The notes: generated from the sequence alone by a model not told the origin. Shown: positions 9,055 to 18,475, numbered from the stretch's first letter. The stretch: 54,777 nt of DNA from Acetobacter tropicalis (GCF_001580915.1 NZ_LHZQ01000206.1:1-54777), one strand, 5' to 3'. Translations and numbers: made by a program.

Positions 9055-9291
9055 TCAGAGTTTTCTGGCACACAGCGCACCTAGCAAAAACCCGGTGATC
9101 CCCGCCACAACAACGGACACAACAGGCTGATCCGCTACAACATCGCGCACAGCCTGTAACGCAGCGCACCCTTTGTTGCAGGTCAGATCCTCTATGGTAT
9201 CAGACGCTTTGTCCCGCAGGCTTTCCGCGCCATCCTGCACACGGCTAATGCCTTCTTCCAACTTGTACTGAATGTCGTTTTCGTCACTCAT
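9055..9291 (-). CDS. DUF883-like (ElaB/YqjD-type) membrane-anchored protein
   Basis: 78 residues. Residues about 5-45 are charged and helical (DIQYKLEEGISRVQDGAESL) with two cysteines (CNKGC). A single C-terminal hydrophobic segment (VVSVVVAGITGFLLGALCA) is followed by RKL. This is the architecture of YqjD/ElaB-type inner-membrane proteins, which in enterobacteria are anchored at the C-terminus and bind ribosomes in stationary phase; that role is not demonstrated here. The start was set at the ATG at 9291, with AAGGAG eight bases upstream, rather than an in-frame GTG three codons earlier that abuts this site. The gene ends 49 bp before the DUF1328 gene, and the two may be co-transcribed. Confidence 0.72.
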   Translation of the reverse strand: MSDENDIQYKLEEGISRVQDGAESLRDKASDTIEDLTCNKGCAALQAVRDVVADQPVVSVVVAGITGFLLGALCARKL

Positions 9292-9375
9292 CACGCACAC
9301 TCCTTATCGTTACGTCTTCTAACGCACTCTCATGCACAGAGATGCACGGACAAGGCAAATTTCTTACGAAAACCG

Positions 9376-10194
9376 TCAGATTTCCGCAGAATGCCAGTAG
9401 GGTGCTCCACCCGGATCTGCCTCTCCCGCAATCATGGCGCGCAGCCGGGCGGTATAGATCTTGAAAGCTGAGGAATGAGGATCTTTCTGGCCCGCTTCTA
9501 CTTTTAACTCTCCTGTAATACCTGCAGGCGATCCTGAAAGAACGACAATACGTGTGGCCAGTTTCATGGCCTCTTCTATGTCATGCGTGACAAAAAGGAC
9601 GGTCTTGTGCGTCTGCTGCCAGATTTTCAGCAGTTCATCCTGAAGAGCGCTCCGCGTTATGGGGTCCAGCGCGCCAAACGGTTCATCCATCAACAGCAGA
9701 TCCGGGTCCACAGTCAAAGCCCGCGCCACGCCTACACGTTGACGTTGGCCGCCCGAAAGCCGTCGCGGCCAACGCTCCGCTGCCTCTTCAAGCCCGACCA
9801 GCCGCAACGCCGCCAGCGCACGAGCCTGCTTTTCCTTGCGCGTAAGCGCCAGACCTTCCAGACCGAACATCACGTTGCCCAGCACACTGCGCCACGGCAT
9901 GAGACGCGCATCCTGAAAGACGAGCGCCTGAGCCCGACGCTTTCCGGCCTCACGCTGCCCTGCGGCAACACCCGCAGCACTCTGGCTCGCTTCCGTTACC
10001 TGCCCTTCCGTGGGATTGCTCAACCCCATGAAAACCCGCAGCAAAGTCGATTTACCAACGCCGGATGGCCCGAGCAATGCGACAAACTCGCCTTTTAGCA
10101 AGGAAAGACTGACATGCCGCAAAATAAAAGTCTGGCCACCATCATGGGAAAGCCCCACATCTTCAAGACAGGCGACACTATCGGTAACACTCAT
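9376..10194 (-). CDS. ABC transporter ATP-binding protein (nitrate/sulfonate/taurine type)
   Basis: 272 residues. Walker A is GPSGVGKST (42-50), the signature is LSGGQRQRVGVARAL, Walker B is LLLMDEPFGALD, and the H-loop is FVTHDIEEA. This is the SsuB/TauB/NrtD group that powers import of small anions such as sulfonates. The frame is open upstream for another 88 codons, but the ATG at 10194 overlaps the permease stop (ATGA, 10191-10194), the usual coupling in these operons, so the longer start is rejected. It is the last gene of a substrate-binding protein - permease - ATPase operon. The ligand cannot be deduced from the sequence. Confidence 0.9.
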   Translation of the reverse strand: MSVTDSVACLEDVGLSHDGGQTFILRHVSLSLLKGEFVALLGPSGVGKSTLLRVFMGLSNPTEGQVTEASQSAAGVAAGQREAGKRRAQALVFQDARLMPWRSVLGNVMFGLEGLALTRKEKQARALAALRLVGLEEAAERWPRRLSGGQRQRVGVARALTVDPDLLLMDEPFGALDPITRSALQDELLKIWQQTHKTVLFVTHDIEEAMKLATRIVVLSGSPAGITGELKVEAGQKDPHSSAFKIYTARLRAMIAGEADPGGAPYWHSAEI

Positions 10195-10973
10195 GGCTGC
10201 CACCGCAAAACATAAGAGCTTACAAAGCCAAACAGAAAATCGGTCAATGCATATAACAGTGCCATGGTAAGCATGTAGACCACCACCACATCCGTTGCCA
10301 GCAGACTGGAAGCCTGCATCATACGCGCCCCAATACCGGGGACGCCAAACAGCTCTGCTGCCACAACAGACATCCACCCCTGCCCCAGACCAGTTCTCAA
10401 TCCCGCCATCAAACCCGGTGCAGAAGCAGGCAATACAACCTTGAACAGACGCCCCCAAAATCCACCATGGCCAAAAGCGGCCGCCAGTTCATAAAATTCG
10501 GGATCAACACCGCGTACTGCTGCGTAAGCGGCGTAAAAATTGATCCAGAAGACCGATATGGCGATAACAAATGTGGCGCCCGCCATGTTGAGGCCAAACC
10601 ACAAAATAGCAAATGGAACCCAAGCCAGCCCCGGCACTGGCCGCAGAAGCCTCACCACCCCTTCCAGCAAACCGTCCACCACGGCAACCATGCCGCACAG
10701 CAAACCAAGCAATGCTCCGAAAACGGACCCGACCAGCAACCCGAGGCTGTAATGGCTCAGACTGTCCAGAATAGCCTGCTGCCAGAACCCACCATGAACT
10801 TCATCCAGCCATGCCTGCCATAAGGAGCTTGGTGCTGGCACCATGCCCGATGGCAGAAAACCCGCCCTAACCGATGCTTCCCATAATCCAAAAAATACAA
10901 ATAAACCGACTGCTGATAAAAGCAGCCGGTTTCGTTTAGACAAAGACCGTATCACTGTTTCAGTTGCCGCCAC
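10191..10973 (-). CDS. ABC transporter permease (SsuC/TauC type)
   Basis: 260 residues with about six transmembrane segments and the cytoplasmic EAA-like loop that contacts the ATPase (ELAAAFGHGGFWGRLFKVVLP, followed by APGLMAGLRTGLGQGW). It belongs to the BPD_transp_1 family of nitrate/sulfonate/taurine importers. The start lies inside the end of the substrate-binding protein gene (22-bp overlap) and the stop overlaps the ATPase start, so all three genes appear translationally coupled. The permease probably works as a dimer in the inner membrane. Confidence 0.9.
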   Translation of the reverse strand: MAATETVIRSLSKRNRLLLSAVGLFVFFGLWEASVRAGFLPSGMVPAPSSLWQAWLDEVHGGFWQQAILDSLSHYSLGLLVGSVFGALLGLLCGMVAVVDGLLEGVVRLLRPVPGLAWVPFAILWFGLNMAGATFVIAISVFWINFYAAYAAVRGVDPEFYELAAAFGHGGFWGRLFKVVLPASAPGLMAGLRTGLGQGWMSVVAAELFGVPGIGARMMQASSLLATDVVVVYMLTMALLYALTDFLFGFVSSYVLRWQP

Positions 10974-11992
10974 AAATCAAGATCGAACAGATCATCCACC
11001 GGTTGCGCCTTTCGAAGCAAGCCCTGTTCCACTTCAAAGTCCTGCAACTGACGCACCCCCTCAATAATGCGGGTTGGATCGCTAATAAAGCGCGCGGCTG
11101 ACCGTTCCAGCGCCTTCTTCATAACATCTTCGTTCAGAATGCCACCGCCCAGCGCCTTTGTCACAAAGGGAGCGGCATCGTCAGGGTGAGAGGAAAGCAG
11201 CGTGGTTGCACGAATAAACAGGGAGGCGAGTTGTTTGGCCCATACCTGCCGATCAACCGCATCGGGTTTAACAATGGCCAAAACAGAACCTGGCTGATCC
11301 GGCAGGAGATCATGCCCCGTTGCTAACGTCCTTACATCTGGCAGGCGGCTTCTTACCACAGTTAAAGCAGGCTCACGCAACACGGCAGCATCAACAGCGT
11401 TGGCAAGAAAGGCCTGTTGTGCAGCATCAATATCCACCCCCACAATGCTGACAGTGGTGGGAAGCGAAGAGAGCCCTACCTGCTTCTGCAACCAGAAACG
11501 CAACAGGCTATCAGGCACTGAGCCCATAGGTTGGGCAGCAATCCGGGGCAAATGGCCCTTTTCTTTCGTGAACGCCGCAAACGAATTCTTCACGACTTCA
11601 GGTGAAAACCCGCCTTCCTGATCCTTGGGAAGCTGGTTTGCCAGTGCCCCACGCGCCACAACCTCCAGTTCCTCAACGGAGGCCGCAGTTACCACCTTCA
11701 CATCTGAACCATGGGCACGCGCCTGAAGAAGAGGCAGCACCCCCGCCACATACGCATCAATCCTTCCGGAAACCAGGGCCTGAATAGCCTGCGGGCCGGA
11801 CGTAAACCGCACCAGTTGAAGATCCAGTCCGGCATCCTTGGCCCAGCCCTCTCCATCCACCACGAACAGCGCAGATGACCCCAGCACAGGAATATATCCT
11901 ACTCGAACCGGAGTTCCTGCCTGAGCAGGCGTTGACAGTGCGGCAAGCGCTATGCCTCCCAGCATCATCAGTCTGGAAAAGAGCCGTTTCAT
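10952..11992 (-). CDS. ABC transporter substrate-binding protein (NMT1/SsuA-like)
   Basis: 346 residues with a typical Sec signal peptide (MKRLFSRLMMLGGIALAAL, likely cleavage after TPAQA). The mature protein opens VRVGYIPVLGSSALFV and has the two-lobed NMT1/SsuA-like layout (SGPQAIQALVSGRIDAYVAG). It would capture the ligand in the periplasm for the permease and ATPase encoded next. Candidate ligands are sulfonates, nitrate or related small compounds; no residue seen here settles this. A consensus TTGACA occurs upstream on the minus strand (12056-12061), but no good -10 stands at the right distance. It is the first gene of the operon. Confidence 0.88.
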   Translation of the reverse strand: MKRLFSRLMMLGGIALAALSTPAQAGTPVRVGYIPVLGSSALFVVDGEGWAKDAGLDLQLVRFTSGPQAIQALVSGRIDAYVAGVLPLLQARAHGSDVKVVTAASVEELEVVARGALANQLPKDQEGGFSPEVVKNSFAAFTKEKGHLPRIAAQPMGSVPDSLLRFWLQKQVGLSSLPTTVSIVGVDIDAAQQAFLANAVDAAVLREPALTVVRSRLPDVRTLATGHDLLPDQPGSVLAIVKPDAVDRQVWAKQLASLFIRATTLLSSHPDDAAPFVTKALGGGILNEDVMKKALERSAARFISDPTRIIEGVRQLQDFEVEQGLLRKAQPVDDLFDLDLWRQLKQ

Positions 11993-12152
11993 TTCATCCC
12001 CTGTATGGAAAGATGGTTTAATCTATCTTCTCAAGGGTGATTAAATGCCAGAAAGTGTCAATATCACAAACCAAAATAGGGATTGAATTTTCTACACACT
12101 ACCTAATTTCGGAAATGATCTCGTATTTAAGACTGCGCGATCTTGTAGGCCC

Positions 12153-12171
12153 GAAGCGGCAAAGCCGCTTC
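12153..12171. repeat. Intergenic hairpin
   Basis: A perfect 8-bp inverted repeat, GAAGCGGC-AAA-GCCGCTTC, in the spacer between the ABC and MFS genes. It has no U tract on either strand, so it is unlikely to be an intrinsic terminator alone. It stands 13 bp beyond the A-run side of the MFS terminator and could be an RNA 3'-end stabiliser or a dispersed palindromic element. Confidence 0.45.
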
Positions 12172-12183
12172 CCGCCCAAACAT

Positions 12184-12216
12184 AAAAAAGGTGCACAGAG
12201 CGTTACTCCATGCACC
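12184..12216 (-). terminator. Rho-independent terminator after the MFS gene
   Basis: GGTGCA (12190-12195) pairs with TGCACC (12211-12216) around a 15-base loop. On the minus strand the stem is followed by TTTTTT. It lies 58 bp beyond the MFS stop codon. Confidence 0.7.
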
Positions 12217-12273
12217 TTCCTGAAATTCACGCATCCAGAAAACCGTGTAATCCGGCCTTTCTGGAATCAGCTT

Positions 12274-13602
12274 TTACTGACCACCCGCCGCATGCATTGC
12301 GGCTTCCTTATCTAACTGGGATTGAGCCCGTTCAGCCTCCCGCGTGTAAGCCCGCGCTTCTGGAGAAACGGTGATCGCCATTGTCATGAGGGCGGAGAGG
12401 ACATACAGGCCGCTGAATATCCAGATGACACCTGCCGTACCAACCGAACCCTGAAACCATGTGACAATTGCTGGGCCAACCCACGTGCTGGCACCCGCCC
12501 CAAGACCCAGAATGGAAAGAGCTGCTGCTTTTTCCTTCGGGCACACCTGCGGCATCAAACCGGACAGTGGCACAAACGCGGCCAGAGATGCGCCATACAG
12601 AACCCCCATGGCGGCGGCGATCGGGAAATTGTGCGGCATGGACAGCGGAACGTAATAGAAAAGCGGTACACAGATAGCAGCACCAAGGCCACCGCCAACA
12701 GCCACAACGGTACGCGGACCCAAGCGGTCAGCCAGAATACCGGACAACAGATTGAAGATAATGTTGCTCAGGAACACGATTGACAGCAATTGCAGCCACT
12801 GTTCCAGAGAAAAGCCAACCAGCTTGGTGAACACGCCCGGCATAATCACCAGGAAAGCATATTCAGACGACGTGTTGATCGTCCGAACAAGGCCGGCAAT
12901 AGCCGTTTTTGGTTCACGCCAGATAATACTGATGGAGCCAAACATGGCCTGCTTCAACGTTACATCCGGCGGGCTCAGGCGCTTCGAACCACTGGGTTCA
13001 TGGGTGCACAACAGAGCCACAAAACCACCGGCCATAACCAGCGCCAGAGAAGACCAGAACGTTCCCATTTCCCCAATGCGCGGAATAGCAAAGCTGGCGA
13101 ACAGTGATCCCAGCGTGGGCAACCCACCAGAAAACGCGAACCAGAACCAGCCGGCAGCAGAACCAAGCTGCCGCGCAGGCGTGGCTGCTGCAATCCAGAC
13201 CAGAAAACCATAAGCAAACAGCGGATACCCCAACCCGCGGGCCGTGTATGCCACAATCATCATGCTATAGTTGTTCGGCTGGAGCCCAAGGACCAGAAAC
13301 AGAACTTCAAAAATGCCCCAGATCCAAAGTCCGGTCCACATGACCTTCTTGGGTCCCCACATGTCAGACAACGGGCCGGAGAGCCAGGATGAGATGGAAA
13401 CAGCAACGCCATACACAGTAAACAGCAGAGCAACGCGTGTTGATGATTGCCCCTGACTTTCAAGAAACGGTGCCAGATACCCGGCTTCAACCCCGTCCCC
13501 GATCATGAAGAGCAAAAGCCCGACAAAGCCCCAAAGCAATGGGCGAGGTATGCCTATTCGGTCTATAAGGTTCTGCGCTTCCTGTTGCGTTGCTGTCTGC
13601 AT
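12274..13602 (-). CDS. MFS transporter, polyol-permease-like
   Basis: 442 residues with about 12 predicted transmembrane helices and the two loop motifs of the major facilitator superfamily (GPLSDMWGPKKV after helix 2 and GILADRLGPRTV after helix 8). The N-terminus (GFVGLLLFMIGDGVEAGYLAPFL) and ARGLGYPLFAYGFLVWI resemble the polyol permease group that takes up ribitol or arabinitol, a plausible job in an acetic acid bacterium. The match is from memory and the substrate is uncertain. It is a single gene with its own terminator; its promoter should lie in the 300-bp spacer before it. Confidence 0.8.
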   Translation of the reverse strand: MQTATQQEAQNLIDRIGIPRPLLWGFVGLLLFMIGDGVEAGYLAPFLESQGQSSTRVALLFTVYGVAVSISSWLSGPLSDMWGPKKVMWTGLWIWGIFEVLFLVLGLQPNNYSMMIVAYTARGLGYPLFAYGFLVWIAAATPARQLGSAAGWFWFAFSGGLPTLGSLFASFAIPRIGEMGTFWSSLALVMAGGFVALLCTHEPSGSKRLSPPDVTLKQAMFGSISIIWREPKTAIAGLVRTINTSSEYAFLVIMPGVFTKLVGFSLEQWLQLLSIVFLSNIIFNLLSGILADRLGPRTVVAVGGGLGAAICVPLFYYVPLSMPHNFPIAAAMGVLYGASLAAFVPLSGLMPQVCPKEKAAALSILGLGAGASTWVGPAIVTWFQGSVGTAGVIWIFSGLYVLSALMTMAITVSPEARAYTREAERAQSQLDKEAAMHAAGGQ

Positions 13603-13856
13603 CTACATGCTCTCCTTACATGCGATGATGGCACGCATATCCAGCACCTCATTGTGCCGGCTTCGGGCTCATCATCAACACGAACCATGGCGGGAGTGCT
13701 CACCCGGTCCGTCAGAAAAAGATTTTTGTTCGGGCACCGCATAAAAGCGGATTAGACAGATCTGGAAGATCTCACCCAACAACAAGGGACGGAGCCAAAC
13801 TCAACATCCAGTGTTGTCTCAATCGTTCATACCTGAGAACGACACGCCTAAAAAGG
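13603..13856. other. Intergenic region between the MFS gene and rplQ
   Basis: About 250 bases with no credible coding frame. By position it carries the minus-strand promoter of the MFS gene, but no clear -35/-10 pair or operator stood out. The rplQ terminator lies at its far end. Confidence 0.4.
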
Positions 13857-13882
13857 CAAAAGGGAGCCGCTTGGCGGCTCCC
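13857..13882 (-). terminator. Rho-independent terminator of the ribosomal protein / rpoA operon
   Basis: A perfect 9-bp GC-rich stem, GGGAGCCGC (13862-13870) and GCGGCTCCC (13874-13882), has a 3-base loop and is followed on the minus strand by TTTT. It lies 21 bp beyond the rplQ stop and probably ends the whole minus-strand ribosomal array. Confidence 0.88.
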
Positions 13883-13903
13883 TGCAAAATCAACAGCGTT
13901 AAC

Positions 13904-14329
13904 TTAAGCTGCCAGATCCTGCGTTTCCGTCGCTTCCGGACGGGGGCCGCTGTCCTGGCCCTTCGCGCTAACATCGCGATCAACCAGTTCAATCACAGCC
14001 ATGTCTGCGGCATCGCCATAACGCATGCCAGCACGCATGACACGAGAGTAACCACCCGTGCGGCCTTTGTAACGTTCTGCAATAGCAGAAAACAGCTTCT
14101 TCACGATCACATCGTCACGCAGCATGGCAAATGCCTGACGACGAGCGTGCAGATCACCACGCTTGCCCAGCGTGATCAGCTTTTCCACAACCGGGCGAAG
14201 TTCTTTTGCCTTCGGCAGCGTGGTGGTGATCTGCTCGTGCTTGAGCAGAGCAACTGCCATGTTACGGAACATGGCAGCGCGGTGAGAAGAGGTAACGCCG
14301 AGCTTTCGGCCGGCAATACGGTGACGCAT
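13904..14329 (-). CDS. rplQ: 50S ribosomal protein L17
   Basis: 141 residues, opening [17 protein letters not shown], the conserved L17 N-terminus, followed by [26 protein letters not shown]17 sits near the exit of the peptide tunnel on the large subunit. It is longer than the E. coli protein (127) because of a low-complexity acidic tail ending TETQDLAA, as is common in alphaproteobacteria. It is the last gene of the array, 29 bp after rpoA and followed by a strong terminator. Confidence 0.98.
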   Translation of the reverse strand: MRHRIAGRKLGVTSSHRAAMFRNMAVALLKHEQITTTLPKAKELRPVVEKLITLGKRGDLHARRQAFAMLRDDVIVKKLFSAIAERYKGRTGGYSRVMRAGMRYGDAADMAVIELVDRDVSAKGQDSGPRPEATETQDLAA

Positions 14330-14358
14330 AGTTCAGTTCCTAGTCCTAAGAAGTGGGC

Positions 14359-15378
14359 TTAGAACGGCTCATCAAGCCGTTTTGCCAGATCTTCAATATT
14401 TTCCGGCGGCCAAGCCGGCACATTCATACCGAGAGAAAGCCCCATGGAGGTCAGGACTTCCTTGATCTCGTTCAGAGACTTGCGGCCGAAGTTCGGAGTC
14501 CGCAGCATTTCCTGCTCGCTCTTCTGGACCAGGTCCCCAATATAGATGATATTGTCGTTCTTCAGGCAGTTTGCACTACGAACAGACAATTCAAGCTCAT
14601 CAACCTTACGCAGCAGGTTACGGTTGAACGGCAGATCATCCTGCGGTTCTTCCGCCTGAACCGGGCGCGGCTCATCAAAGTTGATGAACAACTGTAGCTG
14701 ATCCTGCAGGATTCGGGCAGCAAGTGCAACCGCATCTTCCGGCGTGATCGCACCGTTAGTTTCCACCGTCAGCAGCAGCTTGTCATAGTCAGTCACCTGA
14801 CCAACACGGGTCGGCTCAACCTTGTAAGACACGCGCTTAACCGGGGAATAGATGGCATCAACCGGGATAAGACCGATCGGCGCATCTTCCGGGCGGTTTG
14901 CAGCAGCAGGCACATAGCCCTTGCCCATACCAACCACAAATTCCATTCCCAGCTTCACACCGTCATCCAGCGTGCAGATCACCAGATCCGGGTTCATGAT
15001 TTCAACATCATGGCCTGTCTGGATCTGCCCAGCGCGAACCTCGCCAGGACCAGTTGCCGTCAGCACCATGCGCTTCGGGCCTTCGCCATGCATACGCAGC
15101 GCGAGCTGTTTGATGTTCAGGACAATGTCCGTCACATCTTCACGCACGCCAGCAACAGACGAGAACTCGTGCAGAACGCCATCAATCTGCACGGCGGTCA
15201 CTGCTGCCCCTTGCAGGGAAGACAGAAGCACGCGACGCAGGGCGTTACCCAGGGTCATCCCGAAACCACGTTCCAGCGGCTCGGCAACAACCGTTGCAAT
15301 ACGTGTCGGCTCCACTCCGGATTCGACTTCAAGCTTTTCGGGCTTGATCAGAGATTGCCAGTTTTTCTGAAGGACCAA
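14359..15378 (-). CDS. rpoA: DNA-directed RNA polymerase subunit alpha
   Basis: 339 residues. The N-terminal assembly domain ([20 protein letters not shown] near 35-55) dimerises and nucleates beta and beta'. After a linker, the C-terminal domain ([18 protein letters not shown], then [13 protein letters not shown]) binds UP elements and activators. The length is close to E. coli alpha (329). It lies between rpsK and rplQ, the conserved position. Confidence 0.99.
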   Translation of the reverse strand: MVLQKNWQSLIKPEKLEVESGVEPTRIATVVAEPLERGFGMTLGNALRRVLLSSLQGAAVTAVQIDGVLHEFSSVAGVREDVTDIVLNIKQLALRMHGEGPKRMVLTATGPGEVRAGQIQTGHDVEIMNPDLVICTLDDGVKLGMEFVVGMGKGYVPAAANRPEDAPIGLIPVDAIYSPVKRVSYKVEPTRVGQVTDYDKLLLTVETNGAITPEDAVALAARILQDQLQLFINFDEPRPVQAEEPQDDLPFNRNLLRKVDELELSVRSANCLKNDNIIYIGDLVQKSEQEMLRTPNFGRKSLNEIKEVLTSMGLSLGMNVPAWPPENIEDLAKRLDEPF

Positions 15379-15455
15379 GGTACCGGCCTTTCAATATGAA
15401 AAACCACTGCTGAAGCAGCGATTTCTCTGAACATTAATAAACAAACCAAAAGACG

Positions 15456-15477
15456 GCGGTTACCATAAGATAACCGC
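15456..15477 (-). repeat. Hairpin in the rpsK-rpoA spacer
   Basis: A perfect 7-bp inverted repeat, GCGGTTA and TAACCGC, with an 8-base loop lies 13 bp after the rpsK stop. On the minus strand it is followed by CCGTCTTTTGG, a poor U tract. It may be a processing or stability element or a weak attenuator; full termination is unlikely because rpoA lies just downstream. Confidence 0.4.
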
Positions 15478-15490
15478 ACACTTTCAATCC

Positions 15491-15883
15491 TTAGACGCGA
15501 CGACGCTTGCGCGGACGGCAGCCATTGTGCGGTACCGGCGTCATGTCACGGATGGACGTGATGGAGAACCCAACTGCCTGCAGAGCACGCAGTGCGCTTT
15601 CACGGCCTGACCCAGGACCGGAAACTTCAATTTCCAGCGTTTCCATGCCGTGTTCGCGAGCCTTACGACCAGCGTCTTCAGCCGCAACCTGTGCAGCATA
15701 CGGGGTGGACTTACGAGAGCCCTTGAACCCCTGAGCACCGGCGGAAGACCAGGAAATAGCATTCCCCTGGGCATCAGAGATGGTGATCATGGTGTTATTG
15801 AACGTGGACAGAACGTGTGCCACGCCGGAAATAATGTTCTTGCGCTCTTTTTTACGAATACGCGGTGTAGCGGCTTTCGCCAT
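15491..15883 (-). CDS. rpsK: 30S ribosomal protein S11
   Basis: 130 residues. It shows the S11 core [20 protein letters not shown] followed by [18 protein letters not shown], and the basic C-terminal tail [13 protein letters not shown]11 lies on the 30S platform and helps shape the mRNA exit region. It follows rpsM with 67 bp between them and precedes rpoA, as in most bacteria. Confidence 0.99.
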   Translation of the reverse strand: MAKAATPRIRKKERKNIISGVAHVLSTFNNTMITISDAQGNAISWSSAGAQGFKGSRKSTPYAAQVAAEDAGRKAREHGMETLEIEVSGPGSGRESALRALQAVGFSITSIRDMTPVPHNGCRPRKRRRV

Positions 15884-15950
15884 AATTTTTCTACCTCAGT
15901 CCCTGCCCAGAAGCCCGCTAAAGCCATCCGGAAAACTTCAACAAATCGGA

Positions 15951-16328
15951 TTAGCGTGTGGCTTTCTTCTTGCCTGCAATCGCAACAGCCTTCCCCTTAC
16001 GGGTACGGGCGTTGGTGTGCGTCCGCTGACCATGCACAGGCAGGCCACGACGATGACGCAGACCACGGTAGCAGCCCAGATCCATCAGACGCTTGATATT
16101 CATCGCCACTTCACGACGCAGATCGCCTTCAACGCGATACTGGGTATCAATCAGCTCACGCAGCTTCATGATTTCGTCGTCGCTCAGTTCATTCACGCGC
16201 TTCGCTTCAGGAATACCAGCAGATTTACAAATCTGGTCAGCCTTGGTTGCGCCAATCCCGTAGATATACTGAAGCCCGATAACAACCCGTTTGTTTGTCG
16301 GGACATTCACGCCGGCAATACGTGCCAC
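15951..16328 (-). CDS. rpsM: 30S ribosomal protein S13
   Basis: 125 residues. It starts [19 protein letters not shown] and carries the C-terminal signature [20 protein letters not shown] before a basic tail. S13 sits in the head of the small subunit, contacts the P-site tRNA and forms bridges to the 50S. It follows adk after 141 bp, the longest spacer in this part of the array. Confidence 0.99.
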   Translation of the reverse strand: MARIAGVNVPTNKRVVIGLQYIYGIGATKADQICKSAGIPEAKRVNELSDDEIMKLRELIDTQYRVEGDLRREVAMNIKRLMDLGCYRGLRHRRGLPVHGQRTHTNARTRKGKAVAIAGKKKATR

Positions 16329-16449
16329 GCCTTACACTCCTGTCGGGTTCACCCAAAAAGGGCGAACACTCATAGCCTCCGCCACCGGAAGCAGATTTCA
16401 CTCAGTGGCCGCGAAATATACCGGCCACCCGCACAAGTCAACGAAAACG

Positions 16450-16467
16450 GATCACTTTTTCGTGATC
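16450..16467 (-). repeat. Hairpin directly after adk
   Basis: GATCAC and GTGATC form a 6-bp stem with a 6-base loop starting 3 bp beyond the adk stop; on the minus strand CGTTTTCG follows. This is weak as a terminator. It may limit read-through or protect the mRNA end between adk and rpsM. Confidence 0.3.
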
Positions 16468-16469
16468 GA

Positions 16470-17120
16470 TCACTGTCCAGCCATAACTGCTTCAATTTGC
16501 GCAGTAACTTCGGCAGCCGGCAACATGCCGTTAATTTTATAAAGACGACCGGTTTTTTCGTAGAAAGGAAGAATCGGCGCAGTCAGTTTCCGATACTCCT
16601 TAAGACGCTCAACGACCGTCTCCCGCCGATCATCAGCCCGACGCTTGAATTCGTGGCTCCCACATGCGTCACACTCACCTTCCTTCTTGGGAGGGTTGGA
16701 GACTTCATTGTAGGTCGCCCCACACTGCGCACACGTAAAGCGGCCAGAGATTCTATCCGCCAGAATGTCCTCATCCACATCCAAAAACAGAACGACATCA
16801 ATCTTCTTGTTGTCGGCCTTCAGCATTGTATCCAACGCTTCTGCCTGTCCGGTTGTGCGTGGGAATCCATCCAGGATGAATCCTTTCACACAATCTGGCT
16901 GCTCTATCCGTGACTTCAGCATGGCGATGATCAGCTCGTCTGGCACCAGGCGCCCGGCGTCCATCAGGCTTTTGGCCTGCTTGCCGATATCCGACCCACG
17001 CGCCACTTCTGCCCGCAGCATATCGCCAGTCGAGATCTGCACCAGCCCATACCGTTCTTCCAAACGTTTAGACTGGGTTCCCTTTCCTGCTCCGGGCGGC
17101 CCCAGAAAAATAATGTTCAT
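16470..17120 (-). CDS. adk: Adenylate kinase
   Basis: 216 residues. The P-loop is GPPGAGKGT (8-16), the AMP-binding region has ISTGDMLR, and DGFPRT lies at 84-89. The long LID domain carries four cysteines (130, 133, 150, 153; CAQC and CDAC), so it is probably of the zinc-binding type. It converts ATP and AMP to two ADP in the cytoplasm. Its ATG overlaps the secY stop (ATGA), implying translational coupling in the conserved secY-adk pair. Confidence 0.98.
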   Translation of the reverse strand: MNIIFLGPPGAGKGTQSKRLEERYGLVQISTGDMLRAEVARGSDIGKQAKSLMDAGRLVPDELIIAMLKSRIEQPDCVKGFILDGFPRTTGQAEALDTMLKADNKKIDVVLFLDVDEDILADRISGRFTCAQCGATYNEVSNPPKKEGECDACGSHEFKRRADDRRETVVERLKEYRKLTAPILPFYEKTGRLYKINGMLPAAEVTAQIEAVMAGQ

Positions 17121-18475
17121 CGCCGGATGATCCTCTGTTTCTTACCGCCCCGAGAGCGACGCATCAGTCCCTGGTACTGATGCGCCACAAGATGCGACTG
17201 CACCTGCGTGACCGTATCAATCGTAACCGAGACGATAATAATCAGACTGGTCCCACCAAAGTAAAACGGCACATTGTAATGGCTGATGAGTATCTGCGGC
17301 AGAAGACAAACCAGCACCATATATGCCGCCCCGATTGTCGTCAGGCGGGTCAGAATCTTATCAAAGTAGGCAGATGTGGCGGCTCCGGGCCGAATTCCGG
17401 GAATGAAGCCTCCCTGCTTGCGCAGATTATCCGCCGTCTCCGTCGGATTAAACGTTACCGCCGCGTAAAAGTAAGAAAAGAACACAATCATGGCGGCGTA
17501 GAACAGCATGTAAAGCGGCTGCCCCTGCCCGAGTTCCTCACCCAGGAAAGAGAGCCACCCCGGCATGGACTTACCGTTCATGAAACCCGAAATAGTAACC
17601 GGAATCAGCAGCACGGAAGATGCAAAAATCGGCGGGATAACCCCAGCTGTATTGACCTTCAGAGGCATATGAGTGGTATCGCCCCCAAACATCCTCTGTC
17701 CCATCTGGCGCTTGGGATACTGAATAACCACGCGACGCTGAGCCTGCTCCATGAACACGATGGACGTGATCGTGATAGCTGCCAGCACCAGAAACACTAG
17801 GACGAAGAAGGGTGAAAGCGCACCCGTATAACCAAGCTGGAACAAGCTCGCCAAAGCTTGCGGCAGGTTGGCCACAATCCCCGCAAAGATGATCAGGGAA
17901 ATACCATTCCCTACCCCACGCGATGTAATCTGCTCACCCAGCCACATCAGAAACATTGTGCCACCCACAAGGGTGATGACACAGGATGTAAGGAAGAAAA
18001 CGCCTGGGTTCACCACTGCCGCACCGGCAGCGCTATGCATATTTTCAAGCCCCACAGCAATGCCGTAAGCTTGAAACAAAGCAATAAAAACAGTCAGATA
18101 GCGCGTGTATTGATTGAGCTTCTTACGCCCCTGCTCTCCTTCCTTCTTCAGCGCTTCGAGAGACGGAACCGCTGTAGACATCAACTGCACAATAATGGAT
18201 GCAGAGATATAAGGCATGATGTTCAGGGCAAAAACCGTCATACGGCCCAGAGCACCACCAGTAAACATATTGAACATGCCCAATATGCCACCCTGATGCT
18301 GCGCAAGCAGTTGCCCCATGACCGTGGCATCCACTCCCGGAACAGGAATGTACGTCCCAAGACGGTAAATAATCAGCGCACCAAGGGTAAACCAAATCCG
18401 CTTTTTGAGTTCGGTTGCCTTGGCGAAGGAGCCCACATTAAAGTTGGCAGCCAACTGTTCGGCCGCGGAAGCCAT
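17117..18475 (-). CDS. secY: Protein translocase subunit SecY
   Basis: 452 residues with about ten transmembrane segments; the conserved opening region has RIWFTLGALIIYRLGTYIPV and GGALGRMTVFALNIMPYISA. SecY forms the protein-conducting channel of the Sec translocon with SecE and SecG. It lies between rplO and adk. The frame ends RRSRGGKKQRIIRR, the basic cytosolic tail. The 136-bp spacer in front of it contains an inverted repeat. Confidence 0.98.
   Translation of the reverse strand: MASAAEQLAANFNVGSFAKATELKKRIWFTLGALIIYRLGTYIPVPGVDATVMGQLLAQHQGGILGMFNMFTGGALGRMTVFALNIMPYISASIIVQLMSTAVPSLEALKKEGEQGRKKLNQYTRYLTVFIALFQAYGIAVGLENMHSAAGAAVVNPGVFFLTSCVITLVGGTMFLMWLGEQITSRGVGNGISLIIFAGIVANLPQALASLFQLGYTGALSPFFVLVFLVLAAITITSIVFMEQAQRRVVIQYPKRQMGQRMFGGDTTHMPLKVNTAGVIPPIFASSVLLIPVTISGFMNGKSMPGWLSFLGEELGQGQPLYMLFYAAMIVFFSYFYAAVTFNPTETADNLRKQGGFIPGIRPGAATSAYFDKILTRLTTIGAAYMVLVCLLPQILISHYNVPFYFGGTSLIIIVSVTIDTVTQVQSHLVAHQYQGLMRRSRGGKKQRIIRR

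Noticed and set aside
8833..9084. 83-codon plus-strand open frame
   Set aside because: Antisense to the DUF1328 gene, whose family match, ribosome binding site and terminator are all convincing.
10195..10458. N-terminal extension of the ABC ATPase by 88 residues
   Set aside because: It overlaps the permease gene in another frame, is Cys/Gly-rich without homology, and the ATGA-coupled start at 10194 gives the family length.
9376..11992. Assigning the ABC importer to a named substrate (sulfonate, nitrate, taurine or thiamine precursor)
   Set aside because: No substrate-specific enzyme gene is adjacent and the binding-protein residues do not decide it.
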